Counted from the stretch's first letter, positions 17,667 to 27,243 are shown. The stretch is DNA of 64,000 bases from Acidobacteriota bacterium (GCA_016712445.1 JADJRB010000001.1:2418001-2482000); one strand, 5' to 3'. A program made the numbers and translations. The notes: generated by a model from the letters alone, not told the origin.

Positions 17667-19150
17667 TGACAATACCCCAACCCCGCCAGGCCGGCATCAT
17701 CGATATCGGCTCCAACTCGGTCCGCCTCGTGATCTGCGATGTCCTCGGTGCTTCGATCCTGCAGAGCTTCAACGAAAAGGTCATGGCCGGGCTCGGTGAA
17801 GGGCTGACCAAGACGGGGCATCTCTCGCCCCAGGGGGTGGCCTCGGCGTTGCAGGCGCTGGCGCGCTACCGCGCCATCCTCCGGGCACTGAATGTGGACA
17901 CCTATGAAGCGGTCGCCACCGCGGCGGTGCGAGTGGCCAGTGACGGCAGCGAATTCCTGAAGCAGGCAGCGAAGGTGCTGGGCCGGCCGGTGCGCCTGCT
18001 CAGCGGAGAGGACGAGGCGCGCCTCTCGGCGCGGGGCGTCGATCTCAGCATCCACAATCCGCTTGGCCTGATCGGTGACCTCGGCGGCTCCAGTCTCGAA
18101 CTGAAGCGGATCGGCGGCGGCGCGACGGCCGAAGGCGAAAGCCTGATGCTGGGCCCGCTGGCACTCGGCGATCTCGTCAGCGAGCCGAAGGAATTGCGCA
18201 AGCGCATCCGCGAAACGCTGAAGACAAGCGACGTGCTCAACGGGGCGCGCGGGCGGTTCTTTGCGGTCGGCGGCGCCTGGCGCGCCTTCGGGCGGCTGGT
18301 GATGGAGCTGGAGCGATATCCGCTGCATGTGCTGCAGGGCTACCAGCTGAACGAAGGGCAGGTGGCGCGGGCCTCGAAGCTGTGTGTCGACTCGCTGTCG
18401 AACGCGGCGGCGCGCCAGCAGATCGAGGCGCTGGACAAGCGCCGGGCCAAGCATTTTCCGATGGCGGCAATCCTGATGGAAGAGGTGCTGGCGCAAGGCA
18501 AGCTGGAAGGCGTGACCATCTCTGCCACAGGTGTGCGCGAAGGCGTGTTGCACGACATCCTGTCGATGAAGCTGGATGATCCGCTGACGGATGGTATCAT
18601 CGCCTATGCCCGGCTTGACAACAACCAGGTGAATTTCGGCCGCGCACTGCACGACTTCATCGCGCCCGCGCTGGTGCCGCAGCCCGACCTGTTCGGCTCG
18701 CCCGACGCCGATATCCGCATCGAGAAGGCGGCCTGCATGATGGCCGACAGCGCCGGGCGCTATCATCCCGACCACCGCGCCGAGATGGCGTATGATCAGG
18801 CCCTGCGAGCGCCCTATCTGGGCGTCACCCATCCCGAGCGCGCGATGATCGCCTATGCGATCGGGTGCCGGTACGACAAGGACTTCCGGCGGCCAGTCGA
18901 GCATGCGGGGCTGACCACCGAGTCGCAGACCGACCGGGCGCGGCAGGTGGGGTTGCTGATGCGTCTCGGCGCCGTCTTCTCGGGCCGCTCGGGGCCGATC
19001 CTGAAACGCGCATCACTGCGGCGCTCGGGTGACACGCTGGAGCTGGAAGTCAGCAAGCGGGATGCGAGCCTGATTTCGGAAACCGTCGAACGGCGCCTGT
19101 CGCAGGCGGCAAGCCAGCTGAAGCTCAAGTCGCGGACCAGCGTGCGCTGA
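17666..19150 (+). CDS. ppx: Exopolyphosphatase (Ppx/GppA family)
   Basis: A 494-aa protein of the actin-like ATPase superfamily. It has phosphate 1 motif IIDIGSNSVRLV near residues 10-21, AVATAAVRVASDG, and phosphate 2 motif LIGDLGGSSLEL. The C-terminal 180 residues are the helical HD-like domain. It degrades polyphosphate from the ends, opposing ppk1, or hydrolyses pppGpp. The ATG at 17666 shares one base with the ppk1 stop. The gene ends three bases before the convergent rnd stop. Confidence 0.93.
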   Translation: MTIPQPRQAGIIDIGSNSVRLVICDVLGASILQSFNEKVMAGLGEGLTKTGHLSPQGVASALQALARYRAILRALNVDTYEAVATAAVRVASDGSEFLKQAAKVLGRPVRLLSGEDEARLSARGVDLSIHNPLGLIGDLGGSSLELKRIGGGATAEGESLMLGPLALGDLVSEPKELRKRIRETLKTSDVLNGARGRFFAVGGAWRAFGRLVMELERYPLHVLQGYQLNEGQVARASKLCVDSLSNAAARQQIEALDKRRAKHFPMAAILMEEVLAQGKLEGVTISATGVREGVLHDILSMKLDDPLTDGIIAYARLDNNQVNFGRALHDFIAPALVPQPDLFGSPDADIRIEKAACMMADSAGRYHPDHRAEMAYDQALRAPYLGVTHPERAMIAYAIGCRYDKDFRRPVEHAGLTTESQTDRARQVGLLMRLGAVFSGRSGPILKRASLRRSGDTLELEVSKRDASLISETVERRLSQAASQLKLKSRTSVR

Positions 19151-19153
19151 TCG

Positions 19154-20320
19154 TCAGACGTCGAACAAACGGACCTGACCGCCCTTGAACGATACGGCGA
19201 GCTTGCCGGAGAGCAGCGCGATCGCCTTCTTGCCGAACATGTCGTAGCGCCAACCGGTCATCGCCGGGATGTCCTCGCTCGTCTCGCCGCGCGCGATCCG
19301 GTCGATGTCGGCGGAGTTGGCGATCAGGCGTGGCACGACATCATTCTCGTCCGAGACATGCTTCAGCAGCACCTTGAGCAGTTCGGGAGCGCCGGCTGGG
19401 ATTTGCGCGTTCTGGACCGGGCGCGACAATTCCGGCGCAAAGCTGTCCGGCGAGTCGATCGCGGCGCGCACGGCCTCGATCAAACCGCTGCCATGCTTGG
19501 AACGGATGAAACCGTTCGGCACGGCGCGCAGCTGCGCGAAGTCTTCCTCCGACCGCGGCTTCTGGGCGGCGATCTCCTGGATCGCGTCGTCCTTCAGGAT
19601 GCGGCGGCGGGGCTTGTCGAGCTCTTGCGCCACACGCTCGCGCCAGGCGGCGACGGAGACCACGATGGCCGCATAGTCCTTCTTCGGCATGCGCAGTTTC
19701 AGGCGCTGCCAGGCATTCAGGGGATCGGTGTCGTAGGTCTCGGGGTTTTCGAGATCCGACATTTCCTCGCGCACCCAGGTCATCCGGTCGGTGCGCTCGA
19801 GCTCGTCGCGCATCTTGAGATAGATGTCTCGCAGGTGGGTCACGTCACCGAGGGCGTAGACCAGCTGCTTCTGGCTCAGCGGGCGGCGCATCCAGTCGGT
19901 GAACTGGCTGGACTTGTCGATCTGCTTCTTGAGTACGCGCTGGACGAGGTTGTCGTAGGAAATCGAATCACCGAAGCCCAGCGCCATGGCGGCAATCTGG
20001 GTGTCGAAGATCGGGCCGGGCGGGTGGCCGATCAGGCGGTTGAAGATCTCGATGTCCTGCCGGGCGGCGTGGAACACCTTGGTCTGGCGGTCCGAGGCAA
20101 TCAGGTCGAGGAAGGGCTTGATGTCCAGATCCTCGGCGCGGGGGTCGATGACGCCCTCCACGCCGGGCCCGGAGGCCTGAATCAGGCACAGTTCCGGCCA
20201 ATAGGTCGTCTCCCGGTGGAATTCGGTGTCGACGCAGACGAAATCCGCCTCGGCAAGGCGTCCGCAGAGGTCTTCCAGCGCGGACTGCTCAGTGATGGGC
20301 GTCAAGGTGTTGTCAGTCAT
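19154..20320 (-). CDS. rnd: Ribonuclease D
   Basis: A 388-aa 3'-5' exoribonuclease for tRNA maturation. The DEDDy exonuclease domain has VCVDTEFHRETTYWPELCL, VFHAARQDIEIF (Exo II) and LVYALGDVTHL with the Exo III Asp and Tyr, followed by two HRDC domains. The start at 20320 (MTDNTLTPI) is just before Exo I; the open frame continues upstream through the aspS 5' region without coding features. It is divergent from aspS with 96 bp between. Confidence 0.94.
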   Translation of the reverse strand: MTDNTLTPITEQSALEDLCGRLAEADFVCVDTEFHRETTYWPELCLIQASGPGVEGVIDPRAEDLDIKPFLDLIASDRQTKVFHAARQDIEIFNRLIGHPPGPIFDTQIAAMALGFGDSISYDNLVQRVLKKQIDKSSQFTDWMRRPLSQKQLVYALGDVTHLRDIYLKMRDELERTDRMTWVREEMSDLENPETYDTDPLNAWQRLKLRMPKKDYAAIVVSVAAWRERVAQELDKPRRRILKDDAIQEIAAQKPRSEEDFAQLRAVPNGFIRSKHGSGLIEAVRAAIDSPDSFAPELSRPVQNAQIPAGAPELLKVLLKHVSDENDVVPRLIANSADIDRIARGETSEDIPAMTGWRYDMFGKKAIALLSGKLAVSFKGGQVRLFDV

Positions 20321-20416
20321 TGTTTCAGCGCTTATCGCACGATCTTGACAAAGGCGAGGGGGTCTGTGCCCTACGCCGCTTCTTTCTGTTGGACCGATTT
20401 TCCGGAGTTTCGCCCG

Positions 20417-22249
20417 ATGCACGCCTATCGCACCCATACCTGCGGGGAGCTGCGCAAGTCCCATGTCGGTGAAACCGTGCGGGTTTCCGGCTGGCTGCAC
20501 CGTCGGCGCGACCATGGCGGGGTCATGTTCATCGACCTTCGCGACCATTACGGGCTGACCCAGATCGTCTTCAATCCGGGCTCTGCAGGGTTTGCAACCG
20601 TTGAGCGCCTGCGGGCCGAAAGCGTCATCACGGTTGAGGGCAAGGTTGTAGCCCGCGACGCCGACCTCGTGAACGCAAACCTCGGCACCGGCGAGATCGA
20701 AGTGGTCGGCGGGGCGGTCGAGGTCCAGTCGGAAGCGGCTGAGTTGCCGATGCCGGTGTTCGGCGATCATTCCTACCCGGAAGAGATCCGCCTCAAGCAC
20801 CGTTATCTCGACCTGCGCCGCGAGGCGCTGCACAAGAACATGGTGCTGCGATCCAACGTGATAGCGAGCCTGCGCCGCCGGATGGTGGCCGAAGGCTTTA
20901 CCGAATACCAGACGCCGATCCTGACCGCCTCCAGCCCCGAAGGCGCGCGCGACTTCCTCGTGCCGAGCCGCATCCATCCCGGCGAGTTCTACGCGCTGCC
21001 GCAGGCGCCGCAGCAGTTCAAGCAGCTGCTGATGGTCTCCGGCTTCGACCGTTACTTCCAGATCGCACCCTGCTTCCGCGACGAGGATGCCCGCGCTGAC
21101 CGCTCACCCGGCGAGTTCTACCAGCTCGATATCGAGATGAGCTTCGTGACGCAGGACGACGTGTTCGGCGCCATTGAACCGGTCATGCGCGGCGTGTTCG
21201 AGGAGTTCGCGGACTGGGATGGCAAGGGCCGCACGGTGGCGCCGGGTCCTTTCCCGCACATTCCATATGCCGAGGCGATGGCGAAGTATGGCTCCGACAA
21301 GCCGGACCTGCGCAACCCGATCATCCTGTCCGACGTCACCGACTTCTTCGCGGACGAGAGCAAGACCGGCTTCAGCATCTTTGCCAAGATCATCGCGGGC
21401 GGCGGCAAGGTGATTGCCATTCCCGCGCCGAAGGCGGCCGCATCCCAGTCGCGCAAGTTCTTCGACGAGATGGACAAGTGGGCGAAGAAGGACATGCAGG
21501 CCCCCGGCCTCGGTTATGCCCGCCTGAAGGACGCCGATGGCGGCGGGGTCGATAGCCAGGACCCGGTGCTGAAGAATTTCGAACCCGCACACCTTGCCGC
21601 GCTGCTGAAGCAGATGGGCCTCGGTGCAGGCGACGGCGTGTTCTTCTCGGCCGGCGCCAAGGATGCTGCCTACAAGCTGGCGGGCGCCGCGCGCACGAAG
21701 CTCGGCAACGACCTCGGCCTGATCGAGCAAGGCATCTTCCGCTTCTGCTGGATCGTCGATTTCCCGATGTACGAGTGGGACGAGGACAACAAGAAAGTGG
21801 ACTTCAGCCACAACCCGTTCTCGATGCCGCAAGGCGGCATGGACGCGCTGAAGGCGGCAGATACAGTCGAGAAGCAGCTCGCCCTCAAGGCCTTCCAATA
21901 CGACATCGTCTGCAACGGTGTGGAACTGTCCTCGGGCGCCATCCGGAACCATCGGCCGGAAGTCATGTTGAAGGCGTTCGAACTGGCGGGCTACGGTCCG
22001 GAGGTCGTGGAATCGAAGTTCGGCGGCATGCTCAACGCGTTCCGCTTCGGCGCCCCGCCGCATGGCGGCATTGCGCCGGGTGTGGACCGGATCGTCATGC
22101 TGCTCGCCGAAGTCGACAACCTGCGCGACGTCATCCTGTTCCCGATGAACCAGCAGGCCCGCGACCTGCTGATGGGGGCGCCGAGCCCGGTCGACGAAAA
22201 ACAGCTCCGTGAGCTGAACATCCGTCTCGCGCCGCAGGTCAAGGCCTGA
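20417..22249 (+). CDS. aspS: Aspartyl-tRNA synthetase
   Basis: A 610-aa class II synthetase. It has an N-terminal OB fold (RVSGWLHRRRDHGGVMFIDL) and motif 2 (FQIAPCFRDEDARADR), with the bacterial GAD insertion in the middle. Motif 3 is GGIAPGVDRIVMLL near the end. The start MHAYRTHTCGEL matches the family. Alphaproteobacterial AspRS is usually non-discriminating when gatCAB is present; that cannot be judged here. Confidence 0.97.
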   Translation: MHAYRTHTCGELRKSHVGETVRVSGWLHRRRDHGGVMFIDLRDHYGLTQIVFNPGSAGFATVERLRAESVITVEGKVVARDADLVNANLGTGEIEVVGGAVEVQSEAAELPMPVFGDHSYPEEIRLKHRYLDLRREALHKNMVLRSNVIASLRRRMVAEGFTEYQTPILTASSPEGARDFLVPSRIHPGEFYALPQAPQQFKQLLMVSGFDRYFQIAPCFRDEDARADRSPGEFYQLDIEMSFVTQDDVFGAIEPVMRGVFEEFADWDGKGRTVAPGPFPHIPYAEAMAKYGSDKPDLRNPIILSDVTDFFADESKTGFSIFAKIIAGGGKVIAIPAPKAAASQSRKFFDEMDKWAKKDMQAPGLGYARLKDADGGGVDSQDPVLKNFEPAHLAALLKQMGLGAGDGVFFSAGAKDAAYKLAGAARTKLGNDLGLIEQGIFRFCWIVDFPMYEWDEDNKKVDFSHNPFSMPQGGMDALKAADTVEKQLALKAFQYDIVCNGVELSSGAIRNHRPEVMLKAFELAGYGPEVVESKFGGMLNAFRFGAPPHGGIAPGVDRIVMLLAEVDNLRDVILFPMNQQARDLLMGAPSPVDEKQLRELNIRLAPQVKA

Positions 22250-22250
22250 C

Positions 22251-22285
22251 GAAAAAGCCCGCTCCAGATGGAGCGGGCCTCCGTC
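22251..22285 (+). terminator. Terminator after aspS
   Basis: A perfect 9-bp stem, GCCCGCTCC (22257-22265) with GGAGCGGGC (22270-22278), around a 4-base loop. It starts two bases after the stop codon. The following tract is only moderately T-rich, while AAAAA precedes the stem, so it could also stop leftward transcripts. Confidence 0.7.
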
Positions 22286-22312
22286 TTGCTTCAGTAAGCA
22301 GGCGCTGCGTTT

Positions 22313-23323
22313 CTAGTGGGAAGCGCCCTTGGACTTGGCCTCCGGATCAACACCCTTGATGCCGGCTTTGGGCTTCTTCAGCTTCTCCTTGCTCTTGGAT
22401 TTTTTCTCCTTCGCAGGCTTTCCCTTCTTGCCGGCGCAGAGGCCGCCTTTGCCCGGGCAATAGACGAACGAGCCTGAGGCACCGGTCGCCTCATTGAACG
22501 TCGAGACGGCGATCTCGCCATGCTTGTTGATTTGCCAGGCCTGCGTCTGTGAGGCGCCGGGGGCGTCGAAGGATGTCCACGTCACAAGGTCCGAGGCGAG
22601 GGCGAACCCGTGCGAGTTGCCGTCCATGTCCACCCAGGAGCCACTGAGTTCGCCCTTGTCGTTGAGGCCTTCGACGAAGGTGGCCGTATTGGGATCAGGA
22701 TAGGTGAGCACCGTGGTGACGCCGCCCTTGATCAGGAAACCCTGAGGGGCTTCGCCGGCGGCCGCGATGAACCAGCCCGAAATGTCACCGCTGGTGTTGC
22801 GTCCGCGGGCGGCGATGCGCACGGCGGGGAAGGGCAACACGACGTCGCCGGCATAGCTGGCTGCGTAGCCTTCGAAGCCGGTGCGCGCCGGCACGGCTGG
22901 TGGCGTGGTGCGGTAGTCGCCGACAAACTTGCCGCCGTTCGTGATGCCTTCCGCGAGACCGATGATCGCAGCTCCGTCCTTCGTTACGGGCGACAGCACG
23001 CCGTCTGGCGCACGCACGAAAGCATTCATCTGGCCGTCGGGCACATAGTAACCGGTCACCGTGCCGCTGTTGTTGAGGCCCCGGCCTTGGGTGGGGTGTC
23101 CGTCGAACGAGAACGTCTCGTAGACACCGTCGATCGAACCGGTGAAGCCGATCATGTCTACGCCGTCGGTCGTGTAGGAACCCGAGACTTCGCCATGATC
23201 ATTGATGCCGATGGCGGCGGTGCCGGCGCTACCAGCGGGGTCGGTGACCGCGATGAACGTGCCGGCCCAGGCGGCGGAGCCAAGACACGCGCTGGCCGCC
23301 AACAATGCTGCAAATTTCTTCAT
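22313..23323 (-). CDS. Secreted HAF-repeat protein with Lys-rich tail
   Basis: A 336-aa protein with a signal peptide cut near residue 20 (GSAAWA-GTF). Several imperfect repeats of about 40-45 residues contain a G-I/L-N-D/N-x-G-x-x-x-G core (GINDHGEVSGSY, GLNNSGTVTGYY, GLNDKGELSGSW, QINKHGEIAVS), as in the extracellular HAF repeat family, which may form a propeller. After residue 292 the fold ends in a lysine-rich tail of about 45 residues with KEKKSKSKEKLKKPKAG. Function is unknown; the tail could bind an anionic polymer or the cell surface. Confidence 0.75.
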   Translation of the reverse strand: MKKFAALLAASACLGSAAWAGTFIAVTDPAGSAGTAAIGINDHGEVSGSYTTDGVDMIGFTGSIDGVYETFSFDGHPTQGRGLNNSGTVTGYYVPDGQMNAFVRAPDGVLSPVTKDGAAIIGLAEGITNGGKFVGDYRTTPPAVPARTGFEGYAASYAGDVVLPFPAVRIAARGRNTSGDISGWFIAAAGEAPQGFLIKGGVTTVLTYPDPNTATFVEGLNDKGELSGSWVDMDGNSHGFALASDLVTWTSFDAPGASQTQAWQINKHGEIAVSTFNEATGASGSFVYCPGKGGLCAGKKGKPAKEKKSKSKEKLKKPKAGIKGVDPEAKSKGASH

Positions 23324-23410
23324 TCCCCATTCCCTTTCGATTCAAGCCGTAGACGGATGGACAGGTGATCCAACTTGCCGCCGTGCGTCCGGGCCAGGCG
23401 GTGTCTGGTT

Positions 23411-23437
23411 CTTGATCGGGGCATCCGCCCGATCAAG
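23411..23437. other. Perfect 10-bp hairpin in intergenic region
   Basis: CTTGATCGGG (23411-23420) is the reverse complement of CCCGATCAAG (23428-23437), with a 7-base loop. It lies in the 206-bp gap between the HAF and pentapeptide genes, both on the minus strand, so it is either a T-less terminator for the pentapeptide gene or a leader structure of the HAF gene. Nothing else is recognised in this gap. Confidence 0.5.
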
Positions 23438-23529
23438 CGAAAGGCGGGTTCATTGCGTTTAATTAACAAGGGTGCGGCGCAGCAAACTGCGCGCCGCGGA
23501 GCGCCTGGAATTGGCTGTGACTGTTGGTA

Positions 23530-24282
23530 TCAGTCCAGATCGGCTGACAGTTGCGCCGACAGCTGGGCATTGGTGCACAGCGGCAGGCGCGCTTCCGGCG
23601 GCAGGCGGGTTGACAGCGAACCGCAGGCGCCTTCGAAGTCGGCTTCAGCGAACCCCTTCACGCCCTCAAGGCTCGCGCCCGGGAAGCGTGCGTCCTTGAA
23701 GGACGCGCCGGTGATGTCGGCGCCCTTGAAGCGGGCATCCTTGAAATTGGCGCCGTTGAAGATCGCGCCGCGCAGGTTGGCGCGGTCGAATACGGCGCCG
23801 TCGAAGTTGGCGGTCGACATGTCGGCATCTTCGAGGCGGGCGATGTTCAGCTCGGCGTCTTCGAAGTTGGCACCGATCAGGACAGCGTCCTGCAAGCTTG
23901 CGCCGTGCAGCAGCGCGCGGCGCAGGTCAGCGCCCGAGGCCGTGATTTCCTGAAGGCGCGTGCCGGCGAAGATCGCATCGGCCAGCTTCGCATTGGTGAG
24001 CACCGCGCCGCGCATGTCAGCGCCGGTCAGGTCCGCGCGCTCGAAGTTGACGGCCGTGGCCTGCACGCCGCGCATCACCGAATAGTCGAGCTTCGCTTCC
24101 GAATAGTTGGCGCCGGCGAGCGTCCAGCCCGTCAGGTTGCGGCCGGAAAGTTCGCAGGTGGCGCAGGTGCCGACATAGCTCGGCGACCAGGCAACGGGCT
24201 GGCCTTGGGCAAGGGCGCCCGGCGCCGCGAAAGCCGCGAAGGCACCGGCAAGGGATACGAGACGCAGATTCAAGTTGTCCAT
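23530..24282 (-). CDS. Secreted pentapeptide-repeat protein
   Basis: A 250-aa protein. A signal peptide ends near residue 25 (APGALA-QGQ), followed by a short disulphide-like motif (CATCELSG). About 25 consecutive pentapeptides of the A(D/N)LXX type run from residue 48 to 210 (for example FERADLTGADMRGAVLTNAK), forming a right-handed quadrilateral beta helix. Two more Cys lie near the C-terminus (FEGACGSL, PLCTNAQ). Because it is exported, a gyrase-mimic role like Qnr or MfpA is unlikely; the function is unknown. Confidence 0.85.
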   Translation of the reverse strand: MDNLNLRLVSLAGAFAAFAAPGALAQGQPVAWSPSYVGTCATCELSGRNLTGWTLAGANYSEAKLDYSVMRGVQATAVNFERADLTGADMRGAVLTNAKLADAIFAGTRLQEITASGADLRRALLHGASLQDAVLIGANFEDAELNIARLEDADMSTANFDGAVFDRANLRGAIFNGANFKDARFKGADITGASFKDARFPGASLEGVKGFAEADFEGACGSLSTRLPPEARLPLCTNAQLSAQLSADLD

Positions 24283-24441
24283 GGGACTCGGAATAGCCGT
24301 TTTCCGGAACGGTCTATACTGAACAAGCTGTAAGAACTGTAAATGCGGCATGACTGTTGCCAGAATGCAATAAGTGTTGCCGCATGGTCATGTAATTCGC
24401 GCCGGGAGAAGTGCGAGCCGGGGGCCCGTTCGCCTGTCAGG

Positions 24442-26682
24442 TTACTGGCTGGCGCGGCTTTCCTCGCCGCAGGTGTCGCACGCCAGATGCCCGTCCGGGC
24501 CGGCTTCGAACAGCGTGAAGCTGCCGCAGGACGGACAGGCCTGTGCGACATAGGTCGGCATCAGGGCGGCTTCGCTCTCAGCCGGTTCTTCGGCTGCCTT
24601 TTCGGCGCGGCGCTTGTCCAGGATCACGATGTTGTCCGGCAGCTGGCCACGCGAGAAGCCGCGAGAAATGAACTGCGCCGCTTCGCTGGAGAACGCCGCT
24701 TCTGCCCGGGTCGCATCGCCGGCGCCCCGGCCGAGGCCGTCATGCGTGACGTCAGCCGTCGTGAGGTCATCGCGGCCCAGATAGGACACGGCGAGCTCGC
24801 GGAAGATGTAGTCGAGGATCGAGGTGGCGTTGGTGATCCGGTCATTGCCGGTCACGGCGCCGGCAGGTTCGAACCGGGTGAACACGAAGGCGTCGGCATA
24901 CTCTTCGAGCGGCACACCGTATTGCAGGCCGAGCGAGACCGAGATGGCGAAATTGTTCATCAGGCTGCGGAAGGCGGCGCCTTCCTTGTGCATGTCGATG
25001 AATATCTCGCCGAGGCTGCCATCGTCGAATTCGCCGGTGTGCAAGTAGACCTTGTGGCCCCCGACGGTTGCTTTCTGGATGTAGCCTTTGCGGCGGTCGG
25101 GCAGGCGTGTGCGCCGCACGCGGGCGGGCGGCTCCTCGGACAGGGCGGGAAGGTCCGGCAGGGCGTCGGCATCCTCCACGATTTCTTCGGCGAGCGAGAT
25201 GATCTGTTCCATGCGCAGGCGCAGGTCGTCGGAGGGCGGGGCGCGGTGGCCGGTCATCAGGGCCGACAGGCCGGCGGCCATCGCCGCTTCGGCGAGACGG
25301 AGACCTTCAGCCGACGGCGCGCGCAGCATGCCGACACCGCCGAGCGCCCGGGCGACGGCGGCGGTGAACCGGATCTCGGCGTCAGCGCTCACCTGCAGCG
25401 ACAGGCCTGACTGGGCGAGGCCTTTGCCCGCGATGTCTTCGATGGCGCCGTCAATGGCGAGTTCGGCTGCGGCGATGTCCTTCTTCGAAAAGCCGACCGC
25501 CGAGAGCAGGGCGCGGCCGTCGGAATCGAAGCGCTCGGGTGACAGTTTCAGGTCGGAGACGATGATCTCGTCGCCGAGCACCCAGCGCGAGAAGGCGGCG
25601 TTCAGCGGCAGGCCGTCACCAATGGCGCGCGTGACGCGGTCGATGGCTTCCTCGGTGAACCCGCGGTCGCGCAGGCGCGAGCGGCCGAGCGCTGAATCGA
25701 GGTCGTGTTCGCCTGCCTGGGCGAGGCGTTCGAGCAGCAGGGGAAGCTGTTCCGGCGCACGGCGGGCAAGGCCGAGCCGGGCTGCGCGTGACAGGCTGGG
25801 CGCGTCTTCGCCGTAAGCGAGCACGGTGCGCACGGGGGCGGCGCCCTCGCTCTCGCATTCCGGCAACACGGCTGCCATGTCGCGCAGGGGCAGCACGGCC
25901 AGCTGGCACGGTTTGCGGCCGGATGCCTTCATGGCCTCGAGGCCGAGCAGGCGTCCCTGAGCTGCCGGGAAGGCGGCGCCGGTGGCGGCGGACTTGACCA
26001 GGGCGGCAATCGCCGCGCCGACGTTGACGCCCGTCTCGGAGGCATAGTCGAGGCCAAGCGATAGTACGGCGGCGCCAAGCCCGGCGACGACCAGCATGCC
26101 ATCGCCCAGACTGCGGGCCGCTGCATCGACGGCGGTGACGAGGTAATCGGCTTCGAGACCGGCCGGGCCAACCGCCTGCGCGACATCCAGGACGCGGCAA
26201 CGCGTGCCGGCCTCAGGCAGCGCGCTGCGCATCAGGTGGATCTCGGCGCCTTCCTCGAGCGCGCCCAGCAGCGAGGCGGAGAGGGTTGCATCGATATGGC
26301 CGGCCTCGAACACGCCGGGGCGCGGCGAAGGGGTGCTGACGGCGGCGGCGCGCAGTGAGGCGGCGGTTTTCAGGATGCCGCCCGGCTGGCGCAGGGCCTC
26401 TTCCAGCACATCCTGGGGCAGGCCCGCGGCGAGGGCTTCGGCCAGTTCGGCATTCTTCGGCGCATCGCCGAGGCGTTCGAGCATTTCGGCGGTGGCGAGC
26501 TGGGATACGCCGAGCAGGTTGGCGGCAGACCAGGCGGCGCGGACGTCCCGCAGGGCTGGCCCGGTCAAAGGCTGTGGCGGCCGGCCGGCGGAGCGCAGGA
26601 CGTCCCGCAAGCGGATTTCCGGGGACAGGAGACCATCCGCTTCAGCCGCTTCCAGCAGTTCATGGGGGGATTTTGCTGCCAT
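24442..26682 (-). CDS. NrdJ-related TSCPD protein, catalytic core apparently lost
   Basis: A 746-aa protein. Residues 530-645 form the TSCPD domain found at the end of vitamin B12-dependent class II ribonucleotide reductases, and a final zinc motif (Cys716, 719, 735, 738) also matches NrdJ ends. The middle (residues 370-460) resembles the NrdJ region before TSCPD, with RWVLGDEI and LLSAVGFSKKDI. The first 370 residues keep faint NrdJ-like phrases (LDYASETGVNVGAAIAAL) but show no thiyl-radical Cys motif or nucleotide site. It is therefore probably a non-catalytic paralogue, perhaps regulatory or nucleotide-binding. The start at 26682 avoids an unconserved extension. Confidence 0.72.
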   Translation of the reverse strand: MAAKSPHELLEAAEADGLLSPEIRLRDVLRSAGRPPQPLTGPALRDVRAAWSAANLLGVSQLATAEMLERLGDAPKNAELAEALAAGLPQDVLEEALRQPGGILKTAASLRAAAVSTPSPRPGVFEAGHIDATLSASLLGALEEGAEIHLMRSALPEAGTRCRVLDVAQAVGPAGLEADYLVTAVDAAARSLGDGMLVVAGLGAAVLSLGLDYASETGVNVGAAIAALVKSAATGAAFPAAQGRLLGLEAMKASGRKPCQLAVLPLRDMAAVLPECESEGAAPVRTVLAYGEDAPSLSRAARLGLARRAPEQLPLLLERLAQAGEHDLDSALGRSRLRDRGFTEEAIDRVTRAIGDGLPLNAAFSRWVLGDEIIVSDLKLSPERFDSDGRALLSAVGFSKKDIAAAELAIDGAIEDIAGKGLAQSGLSLQVSADAEIRFTAAVARALGGVGMLRAPSAEGLRLAEAAMAAGLSALMTGHRAPPSDDLRLRMEQIISLAEEIVEDADALPDLPALSEEPPARVRRTRLPDRRKGYIQKATVGGHKVYLHTGEFDDGSLGEIFIDMHKEGAAFRSLMNNFAISVSLGLQYGVPLEEYADAFVFTRFEPAGAVTGNDRITNATSILDYIFRELAVSYLGRDDLTTADVTHDGLGRGAGDATRAEAAFSSEAAQFISRGFSRGQLPDNIVILDKRRAEKAAEEPAESEAALMPTYVAQACPSCGSFTLFEAGPDGHLACDTCGEESRASQ

Positions 26683-26850
26683 GACGGGGCTCCGCACCGA
26701 ATCAGTTGGCCGCAGGGTGCCTTGCGGCAGGGGCCGCCGCAACCCTGTGCAGCCGCGTGTTTGCGGCAAAGTTGCCTGCAGGCGGCGGATGGATTACTTG
26801 CCGCAGCGGGGCCATATTGCGGCCATCAAGTGAGGTCAGGAAATCCCGAG

Positions 26851-27243
26851 ATGCTTAAGCAGATTTTCACCTGGTGGAGCGGCAACACGATCGGCGCGGC
26901 CTTCGATATCGGTCGCCGTGCGACCTATGTCGGCCATGACGAATACGGGAACCGCTATTTCGAGGAGCGCAAGCCCTCGCTGGAAGGGCGCCGGCGCCGG
27001 TATGTGATGTACCATGGCCTCGCCGAGCCTTCGAAAGTGCCGGCTGACTGGCACGGCTGGCTGCACCACACGCTCGAATCGCCGCCCACGAAGATGCCGC
27101 TCGACCGGCGCGAGTGGGAAATCGACCATACCCCGAACATGACCGGCACGCCTTACGCCACGAAACCGAAGGGCAGCCTGGCTGCCGGCGACGCGCGCCA
27201 GAAATCGGATGCCGACTACGAGGCCTGGACCCCGGATGCGTGA
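26851..27243 (+). CDS. NADH:ubiquinone oxidoreductase NDUFA12-like subunit
   Basis: A 130-aa accessory subunit of complex I found in alphaproteobacteria and mitochondria (NDUFA12/B17.2). The hallmark is VGHDEYGNRYFEER at about residues 29-42, then RRYVMYHG and PADWHGWLHHT. It helps assemble or stabilise the peripheral arm. It starts an operon with mlaD and DUF2155; its last codons overlap the start of the next gene by eight bases. Confidence 0.93.
   Translation: MLKQIFTWWSGNTIGAAFDIGRRATYVGHDEYGNRYFEERKPSLEGRRRRYVMYHGLAEPSKVPADWHGWLHHTLESPPTKMPLDRREWEIDHTPNMTGTPYATKPKGSLAAGDARQKSDADYEAWTPDA

Noticed and set aside
19358..20416. Upstream extension of aspS by 353 codons
   Set aside because: The extension is antisense to RNase D; AspRS begins at MHAYRTH, which matches the family.
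26683..26850. Cobalamin riboswitch upstream of the NrdJ-like gene
   Set aside because: The region is GC-rich with short inverted repeats, but no B12-box (GCCACUG) pattern could be found on the minus strand.
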